From: Phymatolithon calcareum
Lineage: Eukaryota; Rhodophyta; Florideophyceae; Hapalidiales
DNA: 64,000 bases
Reading direction: 5' to 3'
NCBI GenBank assembly: GCA_977006965.1
Contig: OZ345355.1
Coordinates: 2,108,001 to 2,172,000 of the forward strand
Shown here: positions 21,778 through 31,482 of the stretch, piece by piece
How positions within the stretch are numbered: the stretch's first letter is position 1
Layout of the letters: every line of letters starts with the position of its first letter
The notes under the pieces: model-generated
What the model saw: only the letters and a program-made list of their open reading frames with translations
What the model was told of the DNA's origin: nothing
The model's database searches: none
Made by a program: the position numbers and the translations under genes

Positions 21778-22504
21778 ACACAGTTCAGTAGAATGTGGTG
21801 ACACGTTAAGATTTCAAAATTCGACAAGCCAGAAGAAAACTGATCTCTTGGAGAGCTTCACGAAGAATACTCAAGATCATTATTCGATTTTTAGATTGCA
21901 GGAGCAGGAGGGAAATAAGTCATGCTCTGTGGTAACCATGGCTGTTGTGCCTTTGAGTAGCAGGACATTAATTGGGCAAACACAATTCACATATTATCTT
22001 TCGTCCAAGATTATGTGACATTTCAAAGTGTAATTCTCCATGCCCCGCTTCGACAACCGGGACAACATCCATCAAGCACCGTCATCTTTGTTCTATTGCG
22101 AGCCCGTACATGTTGACAAGCCTTGTCTGCTTTGCCCACCGTCAGTTATGGCGTGGTGACAACAATGGTCCTTGTAAAAGTAAATGCATGGTAGAATGTG
22201 AGTTTACTTGCAACTCTCGTTGTCTAGTAAGCAACTGAGAAGCCCATCATTACTTTTGTGGAGATGACAACATTGGTCCTGATAACTGAAAATGCATTGT
22301 AGGCAAAAGGTGGAACCGGAGAGAAAGTGCCAATCTCACCGTACACAATGATCATGACGTCCCGAATGCAATGCATTGCTCATGATTTTTTCGTATTTTA
22401 ATTGGAAAAATATATGTGGCGTGGATGTTATACAGTGCTCAGAAATTTGAACGCTCTGTCAATGCAATGATAAAGGTACACGTGTACCGGAGCGCAGGAC
22501 GCAC

Positions 22505-22580
22505 TGTAATGAGCCACCTTACTGTGGTTAGCATCGGTGAAAGTCTTGCCCGTATATTTGTAAAACTGTGGGGCAGGGAT
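22505..22580 (+). repeat. Decayed family A/A' LINE tail
   Basis: It resembles 20000-20070: GAGCCACC, GGTTAGCA, CTTGCCCGTATAT and GTGGGGC in the same order. No poly-A remains. Confidence 0.45.
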
Positions 22581-23404
22581 TGTCTCGGACGGATGAAACC
22601 AGAGGCTAATTCTAGCCCTTACTGGATAATTTATTCGAAATATTTCGGATTACTGACCCGCGATCGGATTAGCTTTTCTAGAAGCAGATCACATCGTGGA
22701 TTAGAATGGCTTAATCCGGTGCATAACTGGTTCAAGATTCGAATTTCTCTGCAGCGGAGCTGTGCTGCAAATTGCTAAGCCATTTCAAAGAAGAAATTAT
22801 GCCCCTGCTATAAAACAATTCTGTGTGTTTGTACTGCTTCTCTCTAGGGATTTTAAGTCGTCTCCATCAGCAAACAGCCTGCAAAACTACAATACATGAT
22901 GTTCCATTTGCTCAACCGCATCGAGCAATCGCATTGTTTTCTCCGCACTCTATTCAGTTTTCATTGTTAAACTTCAGTGGGAGTCCAGCGGACCTTTCTT
23001 CCTGAGACCCAAATACTAAATGATGCAAGAGCTAGTCATGTGATAGTTCCCGTATGTTTACACATCGAGTTTAAGCTAAACTTTCCAGATTCAAAAAGAT
23101 CTGACTGGACCTCTTCATTCCAAGCAAACATAGGATACGAATTTAGTTTAAATTGACAAAAAATTTGGATGCTATGTCTCAAATTTAGAGGAGTTCCAAT
23201 TCTGAGACATGAAACATGGATCGTTTTGCCTATTCAAGGGAAGACATTTCCAATCTTTTTGATTTAAATAAGAAAAATCCGATTATTCCGTTATCACCGT
23301 TCAGGGCAAATCCACTGGATGTTACCCCCGCAAACAGCTATAGCAGAGGACATCGTACTGAGAACAACGGCGCGCAATGACCGGTATAGACAGGTGCCTT
23401 TTTC

Positions 23405-23560
23405 GGTGTATCGCTTATTTTTTTAATCCAAGATTCTTTAAAAGCGCCGCAGACTTCCGAAGATATGAAGAAGTGATCCCCAGTTGCTACTTACCTTTGT
23501 GAAGCTCTCAAAAACGTACCGTCAGAATGGCGGACGCAAAAAATCAGAATCTTAGATGAT
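23405..23560 (-). repeat. Family A LINE 3' tail
   Basis: Like 33840-33980, it reads AAAAGC..CGCAGACTTCCGAAGATATG, then CTACTTACCTTTGTGAAGCTC. It is a diverged 3' UTR on the minus strand. Confidence 0.55.
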
Positions 23561-23739
23561 CTTATTTCAGTTGCGGAACGCCTGTATAGTTTGCCGTGGA
23601 CGAACCCGGATAGCAAGCCGCCACTTGTATCGCTTCCACTCTCATTCGCTTCTATACCTGAAGAGTCTGAAATCCATTGACCGCAATGGCAGCGGCCACT
23701 GGAATTCCTCTCCAATACATATAACTGCTCTGAAAATAC

Positions 23740-23860
23740 AACGCGTACAGGACAACAAACATAACACTGCACGCTGGACGGTAGCAATTGGGGAAGCCTT
23801 GCCAGTATATTCATAAGCCTGTGAGGCTTTTAGATAAATTTAAATTGAAAAAAACTGTCT
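23740..23860 (+). repeat. Family A LINE 3' tail
   Basis: It has GTAGCAATTGGGGAAGCCTT, then CCTGTGAGGCTTTTAGATAA and an A run, matching the 3' end of 38103-39394 in order. Confidence 0.5.
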
Positions 23861-24997
23861 ACTCTGAGACTTCAACCGCCCTGGACTGCTGCTGTTCACC
23901 TCTTCGGACTTCGACCTCAACTTTTCTTACAAATTAAAGGTAAAGATACGAACTCTCTACATGAATACGGTACCCGCTCTTCCTTGCCTTGTAGACCTAT
24001 GGACGTCATGCTTTTAGTGCACATGTTTTTGCTTCATAAAATCCTCGCCACATAGAATTGGAAAAATAAAAAAGTTCATGAGCCATGCACTGCCTTCTGT
24101 ATGGTTATCGTGTACGGTGAGATTGGCAGTTTCTTTCCGGTTCCCACCCTTCGCCTACAGTGCATTTACTTTTACGAGGACGATTGTTGTCATATCTACA
24201 GAATTGGTGATGAGCTTCTCAAATGCCAAATAGACAACGAAAGCTTCATGTAAACCCACATCCTACAATGCATTTTCTTGTTGACATAACTACAGAACTG
24301 ATGATGAGCAATGCGGAAAAATGCTGTCAACATGAATGGGACCGTAATAGAATAAAATTAAAGGTGCTTGATTGATGTTGTCCCGGTTGTCGAAGAGTAG
24401 CGTTGAGAATGTACTCTTTGAAATGTCACATTCTAATCTGGGACGCAAGCTAATATGTGAATTGTGCTTGCCCAATTAATGTCCTGCTACTCAAAGGCAC
24501 AACAGCCATGGTTACCACAGAGCATGACTTATTTCCCTCCTGCTCCTGCAATCTAAAAATCGAATAATGATCTTGAGTATTCTTCGTGAAGCTTTCCAAG
24601 AGATCAGTTTTCTTCTGGCTTGTCGAATTTTGAAATCTTAACGTGTCACCACATTCTACTGAACTGTGTTTAAGTGTTTTCCATTGCTGTACTGCGATGA
24701 GAGGAAACGAGCAACCGGGTTGTTCGTCGCTCTCTTCTCAAATGAGCGAACTTCGTGTGGGAACAGTCATTCGACAGACGTATCTCTATTGACTTTATGG
24801 TCTTCAAACCATCTTCCTGTATGTTTGCGTTGTATCGATATGTCTCTCGCTCCCTTTGCAATGCATTAAGGATGCATTCAGAGTAACAATGATTTCTTGA
24901 CCGCTGTTTGTGGGTTGACTTTTTAAACTGCATATGGCAGAGATGAAAACTTTCTCACCAAGCTTCTAGTGAAATCGTAAAGAGAGTTCAAAACTGC

Positions 24998-25004
24998 TAT
25001 ATAT
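24998..25004 (+). promoter_or_regulatory. TATA-like box upstream of right VOC gene
   Basis: TATATAT 116-122 bases before the ATG at 25120, at the same distance as in the left arm. Confidence 0.4.
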
Positions 25005-25119
25005 GCAAGCAGCCGACGTTAATTTGGTCTGATCTTCAAGCAAACTCATCGCTCTCTCCGCCCAGGCGCTTCTTCTCAGAAATTACTATTTCATCAGAAG
25101 AGTTTTGATTGCAACTGAA

Positions 25120-25479
25120 ATGTTTAACGTCGATATTACAGGATACCTTTCTGGTACCCAACCGCTCGAACTTCTTATTCCAGAGCATCTGATATCCTCC
25201 GCCATAAGCTTCTACAAGTCAAAACTCCGTGCGCGCGAGCTTTCAACATCATCATCGTCCAAGAGGTCTGTGACTCTGGATTCGTCGTATGGATTCAAGA
25301 TCAAAGTACAAAAAATATCCCGCTCGCACTCTACTGGCGGGAATGTCCGCTTATTGCTTGCAGCATCCGTCGATAAGTACAGAATGGCCCGTGCACTCAG
25401 TGCGGGAAGCAAAGTGAAGCAGTCGCGTAATGGCCTGGCTGTCACTGATCCGTATGGCGTCACATGGACGATTTCTTGA
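25120..25479 (+). CDS. VOC-superfamily (glyoxalase/PhnB-like) protein, right copy
   Basis: Same 119-residue protein as 20968-21327, with the ATG at 25120 preceded by GCAACTGAA. Visible landmarks are helix ISSAISFYKSKL, strand VRLLLAASVD, helix RALSAG and the terminal DPYGVTW. VOC proteins form beta-alpha-beta-beta-beta modules that act as isomerases, lyases, dioxygenases or resistance proteins, usually as dimers or fused pairs. One module only is present here, so a homodimer is the natural inference. The serine-rich stretch at residues 42-49 and a lysine-rich middle replace the usual loop. This arm has no MITE between the gene and its downstream flank, whereas the left gene has the hAT-like element 42 bases past its stop. 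Confidence 0.65.
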   Translation: MFNVDITGYLSGTQPLELLIPEHLISSAISFYKSKLRARELSTSSSSKRSVTLDSSYGFKIKVQKISRSHSTGGNVRLLLAASVDKYRMARALSAGSKVKQSRNGLAVTDPYGVTWTIS

Positions 25480-25622
25480 GTGAGAAATGAAACTAACTCT
25501 TCTTACTTTGCTAGTGACTACATCTTTAACTAATATTCTAGACTCATTTCCTGTATTACCGATTAAGTCTGCCTGCTTTCTTTTATCTTCAATGCTTGAT
25601 GCGGTAGGTGATGCAGAGGTCG

Positions 25623-26250
25623 TATAATCACTGAGGGTGTAAAGATAAGGTTGGGTTTATCTTGAAAAGGGGTGATCTCTCTCTGACGAGATACTTCCTA
25701 CTAATACTACGAAGGGGGATTTGCTTAAGTATGCTTCCGATTACCTTCCAGCTATGAGATTTGCTGGAAACATATTGCGTGCTTCCTGCTCGCAGAACCT
25801 TCCCCCGGAATTTTGGTCGCCTCTTCCTGCAGCTTCTTGCGCCGCTGCATCATTACGTGTCTGCAGGGCCCCATACGCTCGAAGAGTGTATTAATCATTG
25901 ATTCGCAATGATTGCTTGGCCTTCTTCAGCAACGTTTTCTTGCATGTGCTGGAAAAATTGCTGCATGCTCTGCAGGTACATCTTCATGAAGTTCTTCAAT
26001 CTTCTGCCAAGTCCAATCAATTTTATCCGGCAAACCTGAGCACGGAACTTGATCGAAGATTCCGTCTGGTGTTTCTCCTATATCCATGAGTTTTTAAATC
26101 ATCTCGTACTTAGGCTCAGAATGTTCTGCTTGTTTTGTCACATTATTGCTTGCCTTTTTTCCGTCAACATCAGCACGGGACAAGGCACCCTTGATAATAG
26201 ATTCCATAAGAATATCCGTTTCGTTCCTAGGTGCTCTAACTAAAACGCAT
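25623..26250 (-). mobile_element. Old LTR element remnant (LTR plus adjoining internal DNA)
   Basis: 25623-25865 is a diverged version of the 270-bp LTR at 28575-28844, sharing ATAATCACTG, GGGTTTATCTTGAAAAGGGG and the ACGTGTCTGCA end. The internal DNA that follows keeps the same junction block (CCCCATAC, then CGAAGAGTGTATTAATCATT). The remaining internal DNA to about 26250 has no open gene, although short minus-strand pieces match the 28812-29240 frame (SMINTLFE). No second LTR was seen. Confidence 0.6.
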
Positions 26251-26252
26251 TT

Positions 26253-26720
26253 GGGGAGCTGTAGACCAAACCGTTCCCTAAGTTAAAAATAGAAAGCAGA
26301 GATTCTTACGTGATCTGGACCGGATTTTCGCGCTGAATCGATTTCTGGTATTAGTTTTAGGATGCCGGCACAGGAAATATGAATTACGATTAATTTCTAT
26401 CACGCTGCTAAGGGTTTGCGCGAAAACGGAATTCAAAGATGAGCGCATTTGAATACTTGATGTTGAATCATAATACGTTTACAGTGTGCGGAAGCAAGCA
26501 CTGAACACTGCAGGCAGTTGCTTCCGGATTTGGACACCGTTTCGCATTGCATCATTTTTGGGCCCTTTTTCAAAATCATTGCTGGGGGTTGCGGGAAAAT
26601 TCGAAATATCGAATAATTTGGTACCATTGATGAACCAAAATTTTATGGCAAGTGTGCCAGGATTTGCGTTTGGGGCTCACTCTTTTCGTAATGATAACAC
26701 AAATTTTTAGTCATCATCAT
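26253..26720. repeat. Half of a TIR element (GGGGAGCTGTAGACC family)
   Basis: It starts with the 29-bp terminal sequence beginning GGGGAGCTGTAGACC and ending GTTCCCTAA. About 360 bp of it is the reverse complement of 46570-46924. The opposite terminus is missing. Confidence 0.6.
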
Positions 26721-27784
26721 TGCTTTGCATAATAAAGACATTTTTTCAAGCAGCAGTTGAGTCAGCTGCTTCAATTCGGAGGTATTGAAATGCACACATG
26801 CTGTAATTTAACACTGCGTACTTTTTGGACAGAGAAATGATACGTATTTCCAGTCAGATGCAGTGATGTTCCAACTTAGGCATGCGTCAGTGCATTCCGA
26901 CATTCTATTGCACAATTGCTTGGTTGTTAACCCACTGAATAGACATAATCGTTCAATAGAGCAAAAATTCGGCAAACGTTCGGCGAACGTTCGGCTGTTT
27001 TGTAGCTGAATTTCTAATTTGTCAATTTTTAATTAGCTCCCACTCGTGAGTTCGCGAGACAGCCGAAAAGTTTACTGCGAAACTTTGTCACGCATAGCTT
27101 GTAGAACATACTACGTCACAGCGATATGGAAAATCTTCATGCTTTCCATAAAAATTCGGTAGGTAAAATTTTGAAAAATCGCTGAATTGCCGAACGTTCG
27201 GCAACTTGGACCAGCTAATTCTTGCCATTCGATTGACCGAGCTTATTTATTGCACCGAATATTTGAATGCCTTGGTCATTGCTGCCATAATTCGTGTCCA
27301 TTTGCGCATAAAGTTATAGAACTGGCGAGAATTCGGCAAGCGAAGTTTAAAGGAAGCGAACATTCGAACATTCGAGGCAACTAAGTTCGGTGAAGCTGCC
27401 TATGAAGACATTTCGAGCAACAAATAGAACTTACACCAGTAGTGCAATACGGCACTGCACAGCAGCCGCAATTGGAACTGCACCAAAACGTTTTTGAGCC
27501 AAACAACGAATTTTACGCTGGCTGTCACCTCTCAATTTTTGATTGGTCAGGCCCACCGCATTGCGGATCACATGATGTGATCTGCAGTGAGGTGGGTGAT
27601 GATCACTCAATATATTTGACAAATGTGTCCAGTATGTTAGCATCACCTTTCAGAAACGCGCCGTACCAAAAGCAATAGGTCGCTATCAACAAAATGTTTT
27701 TACAACTTTTATCAAATGCGCATCGTGAAGTTTTAGGATTTGTGTATGTAGGCATTATGATAAGCGAAATGGGTTCTGATTCGT
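26721..27784. other. No gene recognised; CGAACGTTCG motifs
   Basis: AT-rich DNA with several copies of AACGTTCGGC (26970-27000, 27190-27210), including the palindrome TTGCCGAACGTTCGGCAA. No domain was found. Confidence 0.4.
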
Positions 27785-28570
27785 CATCCATTGAAGAAGA
27801 CTAAGATTAACACAGTCCACATTGTCAACCTCAAAGCAGAGAACGCTGGCGATGACATTTCAGACGCTGAGCAGCTTGAACCGAGCCAACACCGGCAAAG
27901 CGCGGTACCACCCACGCCTGCTTACAGTGTTCATCCTGCCCAATCGTCATCGCGAAAATCCTGTTTATCGTCTACAGTCGCGATCACATGCTCCTCAGAA
28001 GGGCAAGAAAGCTTCGATACAACCTTCAGAAGCTCTAAAAGCCCTCTTCTGAGCACTCTCGCCTAAGTCTTACAGTGCCCTTGAGACAAAACATCGCACC
28101 GGGAACTTGATGTCATCACGCCCGACTGTGAGCCGAGTTCGTGCGCTCATTAGGTGCCAAGGTACAAGCGGAAGTTCTATGTCCGTTTTAGGGACAATTT
28201 TACTCTCAGTTGCGGAAACTTCGCACTCTAAACGGAGACTTCTTATCTGAAAATTGTGGCATTGGACTTCATTCAAAGTACGATTGCGTGGTGACAATGT
28301 TTCCCCAAGTTATCTGCGAAAACTTGCTGCTTGGTCGTCCGCTAAGCTGAGAAGAAAGGGGCGAAAAGAGACTGCAGTGACAGAGCCTATTAAGTTTTCC
28401 GAAATACTTGTCCTCGTGCAAGAGTTGAGTTCGGCGCTGAAAGCGCTTTCTGGATGTCTACCAGGCCCAAGAAGTATTTCCCCGGCCGTTCTTCTTCGAA
28501 AACAGAGCGTCTGCAGATGTGTTAGTAACTTTTAAATAAAAAACTACACTTCTTCTTCTTCTTCGAAAAC
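27785..28570 (+). pseudogene. Unknown repeat gene R2, copy 1 (5' portion)
   Basis: Homologous to 31690-32350. The shared protein landmarks are KTKI..T..I.N.KA, PPTPAYS, then ELDVITPD, in several frames, so the copy is broken. It is interrupted by a family B tail (28503-28566) and by the LTR element at 28575-30071, after which homology resumes at about 30072-30130 (GAATACCTCCGGTTG). I did not recognise the protein family. The dispersed, low-copy pattern suggests a mobile-element gene. Confidence 0.4.
28503..28566 (+). repeat. Family B 3' tail
   Basis: GCGTCTGCAGATGTGTTAGT, then AACTTTTAAATAAAAAACTA, then (CTT)n. The insertion interrupts R2 copy 1. Confidence 0.6.
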
Positions 28571-28574
28571 AGGG

Positions 28575-28844
28575 TGTAATCACTGGGAGTGTTAAGATAA
28601 GGAATGGGTTTATCTTGAAAAGGGGTGATCTCTCTCCGATGAGAAGATGAGATGAGATGAGATGCTCCAGTCTAAGGTGCGATTTAGGATCGCCGCTTAA
28701 ATAGAGCAGGGGCGAGAAATGCACACCCTGTACAAAGAGGGGGAGCACTAACAGACACTACTCTAACAATCCCAATTGGTTGGTATGTTCTCCCTGAGAG
28801 TGTAAGTGTCGCTAATTACACTCGTGCAGCATTGCGTGTCTACA
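28575..28844 (-). repeat. LTR (3' LTR if minus is sense)
   Basis: 270 bp, identical by eye to 29802-30071. Confidence 0.88.
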
Positions 28845-29240
28845 GTGCCCCATACACTCGAAGAGTGTATTAATCATTGATGCGCAATGTTTGCTTGGCC
28901 TTCTTCGCCAGCTTTTTCTTGCGTGTATTGGACCCCGTCCTTCTTCGCCAGCTTTTACCGACCTTGATTTGGACCCCGTCCTTCTTCGCCGCTTTTTCCG
29001 GCCTTGGTTTGGACCCCGTCCTTCTTCGCCGCTTTTTCCGACCTTGAGTTGGACCCCGTCCTTCTTCGTCGCTTTTTCCGACCTTGAGTTGGACCCCGTC
29101 CTTCTTCGCCGCTTTTTCCGACCGTGAGTTGGACCCCGTCCTTCTTCGTCGCTTTTTCCGACCTTGAGTTGGACCCCGTCCTTCTTCGCCGCTTTTTCCG
29201 ACCTTGAGTTTTCATATTTTTTCTGTCCCGCGAATATCAT
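28812..29240 (-). CDS. Repetitive basic/acidic protein encoded by the minisatellite
   Basis: The ATG at 29240 gives 142 residues. Most of the protein is encoded by a 40-bp tandem repeat (28930-29210). Because 40 is not a multiple of 3, successive units are read in three frames, giving a 40-residue cycle of NSRSEKAAKKDGV, QLKVGKSGEEGRGP and THGRKKRRRRTGS types. The end (HCASMINTLFECMGHCRH) is shared with the old LTR remnant near 25900, so that part predates the repeat expansion. A nucleic-acid-binding role is guessed only from the charge. The frame may be a by-product of the repeat. Confidence 0.4.
   Translation of the reverse strand: MIFAGQKKYENSRSEKAAKKDGVQLKVGKSDEEGRGPTHGRKKRRRRTGSNSRSEKATKKDGVQLKVGKSGEEGRGPNQGRKKRRRRTGSKSRSVKAGEEGRGPIHARKSWRRRPSKHCASMINTLFECMGHCRHAMLHECN
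28930..29210 (-). repeat. 40-bp minisatellite, seven units
   Basis: Units start GGACCCCGTCCTTCTTCGYC on the plus strand at 28930 (41 bp), 28971, 29011, 29051, 29091, 29131 and 29171, with a partial degenerate unit before them. Units differ by only a few substitutions. All three minus-strand frames of the unit lack stops. Confidence 0.92.
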
Positions 29241-29423
29241 TTGTGTTGATTGCCACACAAATCTACGCTGACCTTCTCCTCCTTATTGCCGGAGATATAG
29301 ATAGGTCCCTTCTCTGAATTGGTTGCTCCTTCCAATCCATATTTGCGTTCCTTCTGGAACGTCTTTCTTTCAATTCGGGCTCCGGTTGCCGTCCTTGATT
29401 TTTTTCGGAACAATCAAAGTCGC

Positions 29424-29735
29424 TTAGGAAGTAAACTCCAGAATCCTTGCCGCCGCATGTTCGGCGCGCATTGGCATTCGAAGACTGTGTAGAGCCTTCT
29501 CTCTTGTCGATGACTCTGTGTACGATACCACCGTCATCGCCGGGGCTTCCTTCTTCTTCTCGTTGACCTCATCATCGTACCGTTTCCTCGCCTTCAAAAA
29601 CCTTGTCACAACTCTTGGGTCGAGACTCCGTAAAATCGGGTGGCTCACGGGTTGGAATAGCGCGGCGGTTGGTTGCCGATCGGTAGGTTGCGCCGACGAA
29701 AGACTTCCGCTTCCCATGGTTCGATGGTCATCCAT
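29424..29735 (-). CDS. Gag-like N-terminal protein of the LTR element
   Basis: The ATG at 29735 gives 103 residues; the frame is open upstream to a GTG at 29771. It contains HPILRSLDPRVVTRFLKARK followed by YDDEVNEKKKE. Retrotransposon gag proteins of fungi and oomycetes often open with a similar LDP...FL..R..Y block (from memory). It lies directly inside the LTR, where gag is expected. It is short because the pol region is absent. Confidence 0.45.
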   Translation of the reverse strand: MDDHRTMGSGSLSSAQPTDRQPTAALFQPVSHPILRSLDPRVVTRFLKARKRYDDEVNEKKKEAPAMTVVSYTESSTREKALHSLRMPMRAEHAAARILEFTS

Positions 29736-29801
29736 TTCCAATTCAAACTTGGACAATCTTCGTCTTAACACTCAAACATTCTCCTGCAGGAAAGAAATTT
29801 C

Positions 29802-30071
29802 TGTAATCACTGGGAGTGTTAAGATAAGGAATGGGTTTATCTTGAAAAGGGGTGATCTCTCTCCGATGAGAAGATGAGATGAGATGAGATGCTCCAGTCT
29901 AAGGTGCGATTTAGGATCGCCGCTTAAATAGAGCAGGGGCGAGAAATGCACACCCTGTACAAAGAGGGGGAGCACTAACAGACACTACTCTAACAATCCC
30001 AATTGGTTGGTATGTTCTCCCTGAGAGTGTAAGTGTCGCTAATTACACTCGTGCAGCATTGCGTGTCTACA
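29802..30071 (-). repeat. LTR (5' LTR if minus is sense)
   Basis: 270 bp, with a TATA-like TCTATTTAAG on the minus strand at about 29925-29934. Identity with the partner LTR points to recent insertion. Confidence 0.88.
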
Positions 30072-30253
30072 AGGGATGCCGGTGGCCGAATACCTCCGGT
30101 TGATTTCAGTCAGAGTGCAATCAAATGAATTAGGCGACATAATATGAGTATATTATACTCTGCGCAGTACCGCTGGTCACCTCGGTCAAGATTATGTCGA
30201 TCCGACGAATGACCACAGAAAGCACACTATGTCAAAGAGATTTTTAAGGAGAG

Positions 30254-30583
30254 ATGGCCCACGGAATAGCAGTTCTGTGCTGTTTTGTGGCTGCGTATGA
30301 TGGTATAAGGCGCATTGCATGTGTGGATTCATATTTGGTGAGTGCGGACTCTGCAGAGATTCAACAAGTGGGCCTATATATAGTTCATAGTTGTAAACAA
30401 ATCTTGTGCCCTACCTTAGGGACCATCTCCTTATTGATAAACTGGTACCTTTTATTTCTCTACGCGGGCACTCTGCCTTGGTATTTATACCCTTTTGGCT
30501 ACCCGACTAATTACGTGTATGTCGCCCAGCAGGACATAGACGGCAGTACATGCAACTTGCATGGATTGCCAAGTGCTATGTAA
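30254..30583 (+). CDS. Small hypothetical membrane-type protein
   Basis: 109 codons from an ATG at 30254. A hydrophobic start (GIAVLCCFVAAYDG) could be a signal segment. A second hydrophobic run, TISLLINWYLLFLYAG, at residues 57-72 could span a membrane. No homologous copy was found in the window and no domain was recognised. An accidental open frame is at least as likely as a gene. Confidence 0.2.
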   Translation: MAHGIAVLCCFVAAYDGIRRIACVDSYLVSADSAEIQQVGLYIVHSCKQILCPTLGTISLLINWYLLFLYAGTLPWYLYPFGYPTNYVYVAQQDIDGSTCNLHGLPSAM

Positions 30584-30954
30584 CCTAATGCTACTGCGCG
30601 TTCAAATCTAAACCCGTGAAATAGATACCGCGCTCGGTAACATGTAATTCCCTTTTCGGGTCGCAGAGTCCGAGCAATATCCAAGGACTCCACTGCTGCG
30701 ATTCCATTGCGTGTAAATCGCTAGGGGTTACATAGGGGCCATCTAACTCTTCTGGCGATTTTATAGTTTGTTAGCTGGCTGTTATTCTATGGTGACCATG
30801 CAGAATGTCAGCAGCACATGACGCAGAGAAGGTCTTGTGAAGTGCCGGGAGAGCAACTCATCGAGTGCATTTGACACGCGCATTACTTGTCGACGTTCAG
30901 TCGCCCCAGAGCTTACATTTGCATTCGAGAGCAGTGTTGGACGCCACGTTACCC

Positions 30955-31320
30955 CTAAGAAATGTAAAAGGATGACTCCAGAGGTCATGATGACTACTTT
31001 TGTTGTGCAAAACAACTGCAGAGTTTGAAAATGCAAGACCTCCACCATTGTGTTCTCACAATGCAATACGCTTGATAGTGCCACAATATACATTTGCGAC
31101 ATTTCTACTGTTAGGAACTGCTTCACTAAGCATGCTGAAGACATCTATGACCGTGGCGCTGTTGATGCGCTTGATAGCGAGTACCTTTCATGAGCAAAAA
31201 ATTAAATAATTCTCGTTCCCTCAATTGAGGGTAATTTTCCGGCACATAGACACTAGTGTCTATGTGACGAACACCCTCAATTGAGGGAAAATCCCTCAAT
31301 GGAGTGTGGATTTAAAACCT
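30955..31320 (+). repeat. Dispersed repeat R1, copy 1
   Basis: Homologous, in the same orientation, to 32955-33250. Both run from GACTACT, then CAACTGCAGAGT, to CCCTCAATTGAGGG and a CACATAGACACTAGT block. The pair flanks R2 copy 2, so R1 could be the ends of a larger unit. Confidence 0.6.
31243..31266. repeat. 24-bp perfect palindrome
   Basis: CACATAGACACT followed directly by its reverse complement. CTCAATTGAGGG-type inverted blocks lie on both sides (about 31217 and 31273). In R1 copy 2 only the left half is kept. Confidence 0.85.
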
Positions 31321-31482
31321 CAAAAACGTTTATAAAAAGAATGCGGAACAATTTTTTAGGGCCAGATTCGGCAAGGCGGACTTTTCTTCTTTGTGGGTAG
31401 TACCCCTTTTACTACTTTAAAGCCGCGTCGTTCGCCGGTAGGAACGAAAATCTGCTGATCACTCACAAAAAAGACATCTACC

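Larger units (their letters stand above)
20563..22425 (+). repeat. Left arm of large inverted repeat
   Basis: It pairs with 24040-25548. From about 20930 to 21985 the arms are nearly identical (the VOC proteins are the same in both arms). From about 21990 inward they are still clearly homologous but visibly more diverged. The outer end is shared to about 20563, apart from a 328-bp MITE in this arm only. Confidence 0.85.
22426..24039. other. Spacer of the inverted repeat with LINE tails
   Basis: No gene was found. The spacer contains three decayed LINE 3' ends, listed separately. Its non-repeated parts are AT-rich. Confidence 0.5.
24040..25548 (-). repeat. Right arm of large inverted repeat
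   Basis: Reverse complement of 20563-22425 without the hAT-like MITE. Identity with the left arm is near-complete from about 24470 to 25530 and lower from about 24040 to 24470. Confidence 0.85.
28575..30071 (-). mobile_element. Young non-autonomous LTR retrotransposon
   Basis: Two 270-bp LTRs (28575-28844 and 29802-30071) read as identical. They begin TGTA and end TACA in either orientation. Flanks give the direct repeat AGGG (28571-28574, 30072-30075). The R2 paralog at 32370-32410 is continuous across the insertion point. The minus strand is favoured as sense: it carries a TATA-like TCTATTTAAG in the LTR and two gag-like frames. The internal region is only 957 bp and has no protease, RT or integrase, so the element needs helpers. 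No convincing tRNA primer-binding site was seen. Confidence 0.85.

Noticed and set aside
28910-29215. Regular repeats resembling a CRISPR array
   Set aside because: The units are tandem without variable spacers and lie inside an LTR retrotransposon of a eukaryote; it is a minisatellite.
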